Shown here in pieces: positions 1-5,259 of a stretch of 5,259 bases of DNA. The position numbers and the translations under genes are program-made. The notes beneath the pieces are model-generated. The model saw nothing but the letters and a program-made list of their open reading frames with translations, did no database searches and was not told the DNA's origin. Each line of letters opens with the position of its first letter. Within the stretch, counting starts at the first letter, position 1. Source of the stretch: Sphingomonadaceae bacterium (GTDB lineage: Bacteria; Pseudomonadota; Alphaproteobacteria; Sphingomonadales; Sphingomonadaceae); contig CANEVG010000269.1 in assembly GCA_947442095.1 (NCBI GenBank), forward strand, positions 1 through 5,259. Direction: 5' to 3'.

Positions 1-137
1 AGATCGATACGCCTGATGGCCGGCGGCTCATCGCCAACCATGCGGTCATTGCCTGTCTCGGCGGCACTCTGCCGCACGAATGGTTGGCGCGTATCGGTAT
101 CGCGGTCGCCAGGCATCACGGGATGCCGCTGATCTGA
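1..137 (+). CDS. C-terminal end of a flavin-dependent (thioredoxin-reductase-like) oxidoreductase, 5' partial
   Basis: The frame starting at base 3 is open from the window edge and gives 44 residues before TGA at 135-137. The segment ANHAVIACLGG followed by TLPHEWLARIGI matches the closing motif of pyridine nucleotide-disulphide / thioredoxin-reductase-like flavoproteins, where a hydrophobic strand ending in a Gly pair contacts the FAD and is followed by a Pro-x-x-x-Leu-x-x-x-Gly-Ile helix. In this family such enzymes move electrons between NAD(P)H, FAD and a partner. Substrate and partner cannot be told because the FAD- and NAD-binding Rossmann motifs lie upstream. The last two codons and the stop appear to fall inside the left end of the adjoining insertion sequence, so the native C-terminus may have been slightly different. 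The family call is from motif resemblance in a short tail; cytosolic location is inferred. Confidence 0.6.
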   Translation, partial: IDTPDGRRLIANHAVIACLGGTLPHEWLARIGIAVARHHGMPLI

Positions 138-154
138 TCTCTGAAAACTGGACC
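130..154 (+). repeat. Candidate left terminal inverted repeat of the IS3-family relic
   Basis: This stretch begins TGATCTGATCTC and contains CTGGACC near its inner end. It pairs imperfectly with the reverse complement of 1199-1222: the outer TGATC, an inner GA and the CTGGA block agree. The outer TGATC is present twice in tandem (130-134 and 135-139), so the true terminus could be 130 or 135. It lies 80 bases upstream of the orfA ATG, a usual spacing for this family. It overlaps the stop codon of the upstream oxidoreductase. Confidence 0.45.
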
Positions 155-209
155 GCATTCAGTTTGCGTTTTTCGCCGTAATCTCCATCGCTGGGGGGAG
201 CGAGGGACG

Positions 210-475
210 ATGAAGGCATCGAGGTTGTGGAAGCCCAGAAGGCGCTCATTCTGAAGCAGGACGCTGACGGCATTCCTATGGCGAATATCTGCTGCAAGGC
301 AGGAATCAGACGGGCGACCGACTTCAACTGGAAGCAGAAGTCCGGCGGCATGCTGCCACCGGACATGCGCCGGCTGAAGCAGCCGGAGGACGGGAATTCG
401 AAGCTGCGCAAGCTCGTGGCGGACCTCTCCGCGGACAAGGAGATGTTGCAGAACGCCATTCGCCGAAAACTGTAA
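210..475 (+). pseudogene. IS3-family transposase OrfA (helix-turn-helix protein), frameshifted
   Basis: OrfA binds the element's ends and supplies the helix-turn-helix and leucine-zipper part of the OrfAB transposase. The original start is best placed at ATG 210, which reads MKASRL as in relatives, but that frame stops after 14 codons. Near 225-236 one base seems lost compared with the family pattern MKASRF-SDAQKAFILKQ; the remaining protein continues in another frame as EAQKALILKQDADGIPMANICCKAGI and runs to TAA at 473-475. The helix-turn-helix core (about ADGIPMANICCKAGIRRAT) and the C-terminal coiled-coil stretch (RRLKQPED then KLRKLVADLSADKEMLQ) are still recognisable. A GTG at 227 could open the surviving 82-codon frame, but this would be a fortuitous start. 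Substitutions such as the second Cys in NICCKAG also suggest decay. I am confident it is an OrfA remnant and that the reading frame is broken. Confidence 0.85.
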
Positions 476-1169
476 GGCCTGCTCGCAAACGCGAGCCGGT
501 GATTGGGGTGTGTCGATCCGCCGGGAGCAGGCTGGCATCGAAACCCGCGTCCGCGAGATCTACGAGACGCGTATCCGCTATGGCTATCGCTGCGTCCACG
601 TTCTTCTTCGCCGGGAAGGCAGAAAGAACAACACGAAGCGAACACACACGATTTACAATGAGGTGGGGCTGGAGCCCCGCAACAAGACGCCCAGGCACAG
701 GATAAAGGCAAAGGTGAGGGAAGACCGCTGCGCGGCCTCCCGCGTGAATGCTGTATGGGCCATGGATTGACGCCCCGCGGGCGCGGCCTTCGGCTCGTCC
801 ATGACCAGCTGGCAACGGGCCGGAAGATCCGCGGCCTGCGCCGTAAAGGGCTAGCCAAAGACCATCCGGGTCGATCAGGGCTTCGAGTTCATCGGCCAGG
901 ACCTTGATCTGTGGGCCTACACCTGCGGTGTGACGCTGGACTTCTCCCGGCCCGGCAAGCCTACCGACAATGCCGACATCAAGGCGTTCAACGGGCGCTT
1001 CCGGGCCGACCCATTGAACACCCACTGGTTCCTGACGTTTGCAGATGCCCGCGAAAAGATGGACGAGGGGCGCAGATACTACAGCGAGGATCGGCCGCGC
1101 GGTGCCGTCAGCAAGAAGCCCCCGTTCACGCCAATGAATTCCGGTGATGCACCCAGCCCGTCACCGTGA
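476..1169 (+). pseudogene. IS3-family transposase OrfB (DDE integrase), multiply disrupted
   Basis: OrfB carries the DDE catalytic domain that cuts and joins transposon ends. Remnants lie in three frames. PARKREPV (from 478) is in one frame; DWGVSIRR through NAVWAMD is in another (501-767) and ends at TGA 768-770; VHDQLATGRKIR (797-832) is in the third; and CAVKG-stop-PKTIRVDQGFEF onward (about 834-1169) returns to the second frame. About 15-18 residues are missing after SIRR, some 25-30 extra bases separate WAMD from VHDQ, and roughly 30-35 residues are missing before PKTIRVD. The TAG at 852-854 sits where relatives have Tyr (GYPKTIR), so it looks like a point nonsense change. The first two catalytic Asp survive (codons 765-767 and 873-875), but the Glu of the usual FIEAFNG motif is Lys (AAG 981-983, DIKAFNG). 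Deletion sizes are estimated from memory of the family. Confidence 0.87.
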
Positions 1170-1187
1170 ACCCGGCCGGGAAACTCT

Positions 1188-1233
1188 TGCCCCAGGATGA
1201 TCCAGAAAATGGTGTCGGATCAAGTCTGGGGCA
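1188..1233 (+). repeat. Strong bulged stem-loop spanning the candidate right end of the IS relic
   Basis: TGCCCCAG (1188-1195) is the exact reverse complement of CTGGGGCA (1226-1233). Inside it, TGATCC (1198-1203) is the exact reverse complement of GGATCA (1217-1222). The two stems of 8 and 6 bp are separated by small internal loops (GA against AGT), and the apical loop is 13 bases. It follows the orfB stop by 18 bases. It could act as a transcription barrier at the end of the element or be a secondary structure of the transposon end; no T-run follows, so a classical intrinsic terminator is unlikely. The base pairing is seen directly; any role is inference. Confidence 0.6.
1199..1222 (+). repeat. 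Candidate right terminal inverted repeat of the IS3-family relic
   Basis: This stretch ends in GTGTCGGATCA, and its reverse complement begins TGATCCGACACC and contains CTGGATC, partly matching the left end at 130-154 (about 14 of 24 positions). It starts 30 bases after the last orfB stop, where the right end of an IS3-family element is expected. No duplicated target bases are seen outside it. The competing right end is CAGGTCA at 1268-1274. Confidence 0.4.
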
Positions 1234-1358
1234 GGCTCTAATCGCAGCCGGAGAAAAACACCCATGGCAGGTCATGTGCGGTATGGAAGCGTGCTTGGGC
1301 GAAGCCGGCGCGCTGCAAGGCAACGCTTCTCTGACCAGAAGTTTATGGCAAAGGCTTG

Positions 1359-1388
1359 CTTTATGAAGGCGAAGAAGCTTTTCTAAAG
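1359..1388 (+). promoter_or_regulatory. Imperfect 12-bp stem-loop upstream of the receptor gene
   Basis: The arm CTTTATGAAGGC (1359-1370) pairs with GCTTTTCTAAAG (1377-1388) around a six-base GAAGAA loop: nine Watson-Crick pairs, two G-T pairs and one mismatch. It lies 86 bases before the chosen receptor ATG. No T-run follows. It could be an operator-like inverted repeat, a 5' leader structure or chance. The pairing is visible; function is unknown. Confidence 0.35.
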
Positions 1389-1419
1389 TCAATGCCAAGT
1401 CTGCGGGGCACCAGCTGTC

Positions 1420-1453
1420 CGGGCAAGGCGTGCCCGCACGCTCTCTAGCGTGC
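1420..1453 (+). promoter_or_regulatory. Two adjoining, potentially competing hairpins in the receptor leader
   Basis: Hairpin A is CGGGCA (1420-1425) with TGCCCG (1431-1436) around a 5-base loop. Hairpin B is GCACGC (1436-1441) with GCGTGC (1448-1453) around a 6-base loop. They share base 1436. GGGCA (1421-1425) could instead pair with a second TGCCC at 1451-1455, and GGCAAG (1422-1427) with CTTGCC at 1460-1465, next to the likely ribosome-binding purines at 1466-1471. The alternatives are mutually exclusive, as in leaders that control ribosome access. G+C-rich sequence makes such pairings common, so a regulatory role is only a possibility. Confidence 0.35.
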
Positions 1454-1474
1454 CCTGCTCTTGCCGGGAAGACC

Positions 1475-3442
1475 ATGCACCACTTCGAAGGTTCGGGCAC
1501 GCTGAGGCCGGGGGCACCCTTGCGGTGCATCCGCCTGGCAGTTGCGGTGGCCGGGTTCGCATGGTCCTCCCCGGCGCTGGCGCAGCGGGTGGACGACAAC
1601 ACCATTACCAGTGCCGGCGACGCCTTCGGGCAGGCGATCGGCAACGAGCGCGTCGGGCTCTACACGGTGGACGACGTTCGCGGCTTCAACCCGGTCGATG
1701 CCGGAAACACGCGGATTGACGGGCTCTATTTCGCGCCCGTCGACCGGCCGCCGAACCGGCTGATCCGGGGCAGCAAGGTGCGGGTTGGCATTTCGGCGCA
1801 AGGCTATCCGTTCCCCGCGCCGACCGGGATCGTCGACTATGAGCTGTCTGTCAGCAGCGAGACCGACCAGTTGACGGTCGGCTATGAACGAGGCCAGTTT
1901 GGCTCGAGTGTGCTGAGCATCGATGTGCTGCAGCCCCTGGCGGATGGCCTCAAAGTCTATCTTGGCGGCACCAGGCGGCGGCAGAACCGGCACGAAGGCG
2001 GCGATTTCAAGGCCTACGTTGCCACGGGCGGCCTCGCCTGGCGGCCCTATGCTGGCGCCGTGGTCACCGCGTTCGTCTCCCGCAATCAGGCCTATGATGA
2101 TGAGGCGTCGCCCTCTATTTTTCCCGGCGGCGACTTTTTGCCGCCCGAGATCCGGCGCCGCGCCATGGTCGGCCAGAGCTGGAGCCAGCGCGACAACAGG
2201 CAGGACCTGATGGGCGCAGTGGTCCGCCTGCCGTTTGGCAGATGGCAGTTCGAGGCCGGCCTATTCCGCGCCGAGCGGCACCAGGACCCCAACTTCACCG
2301 ATCTGTTCCTGGCGACGCGGCCCGATGGCACGACGCCCAACCGGGTGATGGTGGTCGATGCAAACAATATCGACCGCACGGTTTCAGGCGAGGCGCGGCT
2401 GACGCGCACTTTCGGCGGCGCTGCGCTGGGGCACCGCGTGATGGTCAGCTTTCGGGGGCGCACCGGCAACCGGCGTTTCGGCGGGGTTCAGAGGATAGCG
2501 CTGGGCACCAGCAGCCTGAACTTTGCCGATGAGCGGCCCAAGCCCACCTTCGCGTTTGGCCCGGACGATACGGACAGGTTCGGGCAGGCGACGCTTGGCC
2601 TTGGCTACACGGTGAGCGCTCCGGGCCGCTTCCTGCTCGATTTCGGCGTGTCCGGATCGCGCTATCACAAGACGCTCACTTTCACATCGGCCGGCCTGGT
2701 CACCTCCGTGCGCGACAGGCCGGTGACGGGCAGCGTGACTGGATCGCTCACTCTTTCGCGCAGCCTTTCGCTCTATGGCGGATACATGCGCGGGTTCGAG
2801 GAAGTGGCCGTCGCGCCTGCCAATGCCGCAAATCGCGGCGCGGTGCCGCCCGCCATCCGCACCCGGCAGATCGATTTCGGCCTGCGCTACGCTGTCAGCC
2901 CCGCGCTCAGCCTGGTCGCGGGCATGTTCGAGATCCAGAAGCCTTACTACAACCTCGACGATCAGGAGAACTACCGCGAGCTTGGCACCTCGTCGAACCG
3001 CGGCGTGGAGATCTCGCTGACCGGCACCGTGCGCCCCGGGCTCACGCTGGTGCTGGGCAACGTGCTGCTGGATCAGCGCATTAGCGGCGAACTGGTGGAG
3101 AACGGCAGCATTGGTCTGCGCCCGATCGGCAGCATTCGGCGGCGCAGCATCTTCAACCTCGATTGGCGCCTTGGTGGCGGCAAAGGGCCGCTTTCGTTCG
3201 ATATCGCGGCGGAAGCCTTGTCCGGGCGGATCGGCAATATCAGCAACCGGCTGGTCGCCCCGCCGCGCGAGGCGTTCGATCTGGGTGCGCGCTACCGCTT
3301 CAGCATCGCCTCCGCGCGGGCGCTGCTGCGGCTGCAGGTGGCCAATGTGCTCGATGACTATGGCTGGCAGGTCGCAGCCAATGGGGCGTTCCAGTATTCC
3401 ATTGGCCGGCGCTTCCTGGCCGAATTGCGCGTCGATATCTGA
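1475..3442 (+). CDS. TonB-dependent outer-membrane receptor (probable siderophore-type transporter)
   Basis: This 655-residue protein is predicted to form a 22-strand outer-membrane barrel with an N-terminal plug that imports a ligand using TonB-ExbBD energy. Residues 1-36 form a signal peptide: Arg17/Arg20, a hydrophobic run LAVAVAGFAW, then SPALA cut before Gln37. Residues 40-48 (DDNTITSAG) may serve as the TonB box. The plug shows DVRGF (67-71) and NTRIDGLYF (78-86), matching the family RG...IDG motif, then a GISAQGYPFPAPTG stretch. The barrel ends with LRLQVANVLDDYGW and a final strand RRFLAELRVDI, which finishes in Ile rather than the usual aromatic. There is no N-terminal STN domain, so sigma/anti-sigma signalling is not expected. 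ATG 1475 is preferred over GTG 1430 because it gives a normal signal peptide and has GGGAAG three bases upstream, a tight spacing. The ligand is unknown; a ferric siderophore is the default guess from family resemblance. It stands alone between the IS relic and a pilus gene. Confidence 0.88.
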   Translation: MHHFEGSGTLRPGAPLRCIRLAVAVAGFAWSSPALAQRVDDNTITSAGDAFGQAIGNERVGLYTVDDVRGFNPVDAGNTRIDGLYFAPVDRPPNRLIRGSKVRVGISAQGYPFPAPTGIVDYELSVSSETDQLTVGYERGQFGSSVLSIDVLQPLADGLKVYLGGTRRRQNRHEGGDFKAYVATGGLAWRPYAGAVVTAFVSRNQAYDDEASPSIFPGGDFLPPEIRRRAMVGQSWSQRDNRQDLMGAVVRLPFGRWQFEAGLFRAERHQDPNFTDLFLATRPDGTTPNRVMVVDANNIDRTVSGEARLTRTFGGAALGHRVMVSFRGRTGNRRFGGVQRIALGTSSLNFADERPKPTFAFGPDDTDRFGQATLGLGYTVSAPGRFLLDFGVSGSRYHKTLTFTSAGLVTSVRDRPVTGSVTGSLTLSRSLSLYGGYMRGFEEVAVAPANAANRGAVPPAIRTRQIDFGLRYAVSPALSLVAGMFEIQKPYYNLDDQENYRELGTSSNRGVEISLTGTVRPGLTLVLGNVLLDQRISGELVENGSIGLRPIGSIRRRSIFNLDWRLGGGKGPLSFDIAAEALSGRIGNISNRLVAPPREAFDLGARYRFSIASARALLRLQVANVLDDYGWQVAANGAFQYSIGRRFLAELRVDI

Positions 3443-3604
3443 ACGGGGATTTCGCGAAGGGTATTTCGGGCCGTGTGCAGGCCTGATCCGCGCGCTGCAA
3501 AACCTGCCAGAAAACTTACCAGGGAGTTTACCATCGGACGCGGTTCCCTAGGGCATCTTGCGTAGCGCGCGGGTGAGAATTTTTTTCCCGTTGTTTACGA
3601 TTTG

Positions 3605-3621
3605 GAAGGCGATTTGCCTTC
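3605..3621 (+). promoter_or_regulatory. Perfect 6-bp hairpin in the receptor-tad gap
   Basis: GAAGGC (3605-3610) and GCCTTC (3616-3621) are exact reverse complements around the 5-base loop GATTT. No T-run follows, so termination on the + strand is not supported. It could be a regulator site or chance. Confidence 0.3.
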
Positions 3622-3661
3622 ATGGATGGATCTTGAGTGCGTTCTGGCGCCTCTCGCGCTG

Positions 3662-3673
3662 CTGCCGCGGCAG
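3662..3673 (+). promoter_or_regulatory. Perfect 12-bp palindrome upstream of the TadG-like gene
   Basis: CTGCCGCGGCAG is identical to its own reverse complement and ends 47 bases before the ATG at 3721. Its place in the likely 5' leader or promoter region would suit an operator for a dimeric repressor or activator. No known regulator is matched. Confidence 0.35.
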
Positions 3674-3705
3674 TGTAGTGGGGACCGGAACGGCCCGATC
3701 TCTGT

Positions 3706-3710
3706 GAGGA
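3706..3710 (+). promoter_or_regulatory. Likely ribosome-binding site of the TadG-like gene
   Basis: GAGGA ends 10 bases before ATG 3721, slightly long but acceptable spacing. It is the main support for this start over the in-frame ATG codons at 3766 and 3823. Confidence 0.55.
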
Positions 3711-3720
3711 TACCCGCTCC

Positions 3721-5259
3721 ATGCCGCGCCAGTCGAAAGCCCCTGGAGGCACACTTCGTGCCTTGATGCGATCACTGCCCGATGGCGTTCTGGCCAGAAG
3801 CGTTCGGTCTAGTCGCTCGCTGATGGTCCGCCTCGGCCGCGATACCGCTGGCAACACGCTGGGCATTGCACTGGCAACGATCATGCTGCTGGTTAGCCTC
3901 GCGGGCAGCGGCACCGACATGGCGCGCGCCTACATGACCAAGACCAGCCTGCAGAACGCCTGCGACGCGGGGGTGCTCGCGGGCCGCAAGGCTATGGCGG
4001 CCACCGGCACCTACAGCACGGCGGAGACGGCGAAGGCGCAGAAGATGTTCGACTTCAACTTCAACCCGCTCGCCACAAATTCGACCTCCATCGTGTTCAA
4101 CACATCGTCCGACGGCCTCGTTGCGGTGAGCGGAACCGCCTCCGCCACGATGCCCACGGCTGTCATGGGCATGTTCGGGTACAATACGATCAACCTCACC
4201 GTGGAGTGCAGCGCCGAACTGCAGATGGCGAGCGCCGACGTGATGTTCGTGCTTGATACCACCGGCTCTATGGCCGGCTCGCGCATTATCGGCCTGCGTC
4301 AGGCAGTCCGCGATTTCTATTCGACGGTGGCGGCGGCAGTGACGGACAAGACCAACACCCGTATCCGGTTCGGCTTCGTGCCCTATTCAGCAACCGTGAA
4401 CGTGAAGGACCTCGTCACCTCCGGGGACCTGCCGATGGACTATTTCGCTGACACGCAGCCGTTTGAAACCGCGCTGGCCAACTTCAACACGCCGGTCAAT
4501 GTGCCCAGCCCTGGCACGCCGGTACCCACCACCCAGACCTATGGTTCGAACATCACTTCGGCCCAATGCACCAGCTACGGCACCAACAGTTGGCCGACCA
4601 GCGGCGGCAATCCCGTCAGCGGCGGCGGGCCGATCCCGGCGGCCACGACCAGCACCAGCTATTCCTGGCGGTCGTGGACGCTGGTCTCGGGCAGCGGCAG
4701 CAGCGCGCTCGGCACATGCCAGCGCAACGTTTCGACCACGACCACCACGTATGAAACGCGCTTCCAGTTCACCAACTGGACATTCCAGGCCGCCACGCTC
4801 GATGTCACGGCGTTCAAGGGCATGGGCAACGTGCCCGTCGTCACCAACATTGCCGCGACCGCGACCGTGCCCACGGCCGGCACTTATGACATGCCCACGC
4901 TGGCAGCGATGAACGGCACTCCCGGGGTGACCGGCCTGACCACTGCCAATGCGCGGTGGAACGGCTGCATCGAAGAGCGCGCGACCGTGCAGAACCTGGC
5001 AATGTCGCCGGTTCCCAGCGGCGCAACCGACCTCAACATCGATATGGTGCCGACAGACGATGCCACGCGCTGGAAACTTTATGTGGAAGGTGTGCAGTGG
5101 TATCGCGGAACCTCGACGGCGGCTTCACGCACGATAACCAGCCTTGCCGGCGACACCTACCCGCAATTCTCGATGTGCCCGCCCGCCTCCGCCATGCTGT
5201 TTACCGAGGTGGATACAAATGCCCCCACGGTCGTGCCGGCATGGCTCGAGACCTATCTG
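3721..5259 (+). CDS. TadG-like Flp pilus assembly protein with split vWA domain, 3' partial
   Basis: The frame is open for 513 codons to the window edge, so the C-terminus is missing. TadG-like proteins are inner-membrane-anchored, largely periplasmic accessory factors of Flp/Tad pilus systems. Residues 40-90 match the TadE/TadG N-terminal module: RDTAGNTLG, a membrane helix at about 46-64, then TDMARAY and LQNACDAGVLAGRKAM. A vWA domain begins near 172 with DVMFVLDTTGSM; Asp179, Thr181 and Ser183 form the start of a MIDAS metal site (D-x-T-x-S form). RIRFGFVPYSATVNV (214-228) looks like the next core strand. From about 233 to at least 513 the domain is interrupted by a Thr/Ser/Gly/Asn-rich insert with five Thr in a row at 339-343, Cys283, Cys333, Cys416 and Cys486, and the WNGCIEER motif at 413-420. 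The rest of the vWA fold should follow outside the window. The motifs recall sphingomonad pilus proteins. Other tad genes are not in view. Confidence 0.85.
   Translation, partial: MPRQSKAPGGTLRALMRSLPDGVLARSVRSSRSLMVRLGRDTAGNTLGIALATIMLLVSLAGSGTDMARAYMTKTSLQNACDAGVLAGRKAMAATGTYSTAETAKAQKMFDFNFNPLATNSTSIVFNTSSDGLVAVSGTASATMPTAVMGMFGYNTINLTVECSAELQMASADVMFVLDTTGSMAGSRIIGLRQAVRDFYSTVAAAVTDKTNTRIRFGFVPYSATVNVKDLVTSGDLPMDYFADTQPFETALANFNTPVNVPSPGTPVPTTQTYGSNITSAQCTSYGTNSWPTSGGNPVSGGGPIPAATTSTSYSWRSWTLVSGSGSSALGTCQRNVSTTTTTYETRFQFTNWTFQAATLDVTAFKGMGNVPVVTNIAATATVPTAGTYDMPTLAAMNGTPGVTGLTTANARWNGCIEERATVQNLAMSPVPSGATDLNIDMVPTDDATRWKLYVEGVQWYRGTSTAASRTITSLAGDTYPQFSMCPPASAMLFTEVDTNAPTVVPAWLETYL

Larger units (their letters stand above)
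130..1222 (+). mobile_element. Degenerate IS3-family insertion sequence (IS407-group type), inactive relic
   Basis: The stretch carries the two-gene layout of IS3-family elements: a small helix-turn-helix orfA (210-475), then an orfB with DDE-integrase segments (about 476-1169). Both are broken. Protein phrases such as MRRLKQPED, RYGYRCVHVLLRREG, LDLWAY and DFSRPGKPTDNA are typical of the IS407 group. Candidate terminal inverted repeats are 130-154 and 1199-1222; both outer ends read TGATC, and both contain CTGGA, with about 14 of 24 positions matching. The span is about 1.09 kb. Adding back the roughly 140 bases that appear missing from orfB gives near 1.23 kb, the size expected for this group. 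No flanking target duplication is visible. An alternative right end at about 1274 (CAGGTCA, against TGATCTG at 130) is possible. The element is certain; its ends are not. Confidence 0.88.
1223..1474 (+). other. Gene-free stretch between the IS relic and the TonB-dependent receptor
   Basis: This 252-base stretch lies between the proposed IS right end and the receptor start. Open frames crossing it are continuations from inside the IS or shadows, with no recognisable protein content. Bases 1233-1274 (TCTAAT, then GGAGAAAAACACCC, then CAGGTCA) resemble the tail of IS3-family elements and may belong to the IS or to a second relic end. The 3' half holds three small stem-loops described separately. 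No Fur-type palindrome or clear -35/-10 pair could be picked out by eye, although the receptor promoter should lie here. Confidence 0.5.
3443..3720 (+). other. Intergenic region between the receptor and the TadG-like gene
   Basis: These 278 bases hold no recognisable gene. Just after the receptor stop is the palindrome TTCGCGAA (3451-3458). A run of seven T at 3580-3586 sits inside a weak CGGG/CCCG fold (3570-3590), not after a good stem, so I do not call it a terminator. Two cleaner inverted repeats (3605-3621 and 3662-3673) are listed separately. The promoter of the TadG-like gene should lie here, but no convincing -35/-10 pair stands out. Confidence 0.5.

Noticed and set aside
324..1025. 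Long open frame on the - strand over the IS relic
   Set aside because: It is antisense to recognisable transposase segments, and long antisense frames are common in G+C-rich DNA.
1166..1366. 66-codon open frame on the + strand spanning the IS right end and flank
   Set aside because: It mixes IS tail with flanking DNA, opens without a clear ribosome-binding site and matches no protein family I know.
1430..1474. GTG start at 1430 for the receptor, adding 15 residues
   Set aside because: It would lengthen the signal peptide N-terminus abnormally, has purines practically touching the start codon, and would put the leader hairpins inside coding sequence; ATG 1475 is more natural.
3478..3507. CAGGCCTG palindrome and GCAGG/CCTGC pairing after the receptor
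   Set aside because: The palindrome is short, the larger pairing has a 21-base loop, and nothing nearby supports a function.
3570..3590. Possible intrinsic terminator with a seven-T run
   Set aside because: The T-run lies inside the potential fold instead of after it, and the stem is only four solid pairs plus weak G-T and A-T pairs.
3528..3920. 130-codon - strand frame over the intergenic gap and the TadG-like start
   Set aside because: Its protein is Arg/Ser/Pro-rich without motifs and lies opposite the clear TadG membrane-anchor coding sequence.
4463..4912. 149-codon + strand frame rich in Arg, Pro and Ala
   Set aside because: It is a shadow of the TadG-like frame, which runs uninterrupted from 3721 to the window end with coherent motifs.

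Overview
The window reads as chromosome of a G+C-rich alphaproteobacterium, most likely a sphingomonad (Sphingomonas/Novosphingobium type). The best evidence is the last gene, a TadG-like von Willebrand A (vWA) protein whose long insert carries phrases I associate with sphingomonad pilus-assembly proteins (WNGCIEER, then an IPSGA-like segment and a DATRW segment). The large TonB-dependent receptor and the IS407-type insertion relic also fit. The assignment rests on recalled family resemblance, not on a search.

Layout, all on the + strand. (1) Bases 1-137 are the last 44 codons of a flavin-dependent, thioredoxin-reductase-like oxidoreductase whose body lies upstream. (2) About 130-1222 is a decayed IS3-family (IS407-group) insertion sequence. 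Its orfA has a one-base frameshift. Its orfB has stops, frame changes, an insertion and at least two deletions, and the catalytic Glu is changed to Lys. (3) 1223-1474 has no convincing gene but holds several stem-loops, two of them mutually exclusive, just before the next start. (4) 1475-3442 is an intact TonB-dependent outer-membrane receptor of 655 residues with a signal peptide. (5) 3443-3720 is a 278-base gap with a 12-bp perfect palindrome and small hairpins but no confident promoter or terminator. (6) 3721 to the window end is the first 513 codons of a TadG-like protein, open at the 3' edge.

These are three functionally separate items. The oxidoreductase and the receptor may once have been closer neighbours, but the IS relic now lies between them, and its left end appears to supply the oxidoreductase stop codon. 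The receptor probably imports an iron chelate or other scarce compound, but no partner gene (TonB, ABC importer, sigma/anti-sigma pair) is in view to name the ligand. The TadG-like gene probably begins a tad (Flp pilus) accessory group continuing beyond the window. I saw no RNA gene, CRISPR array or defence module. The points most worth a second look are the receptor leader, the IS/host junctions and the large insert that splits the TadG vWA domain.
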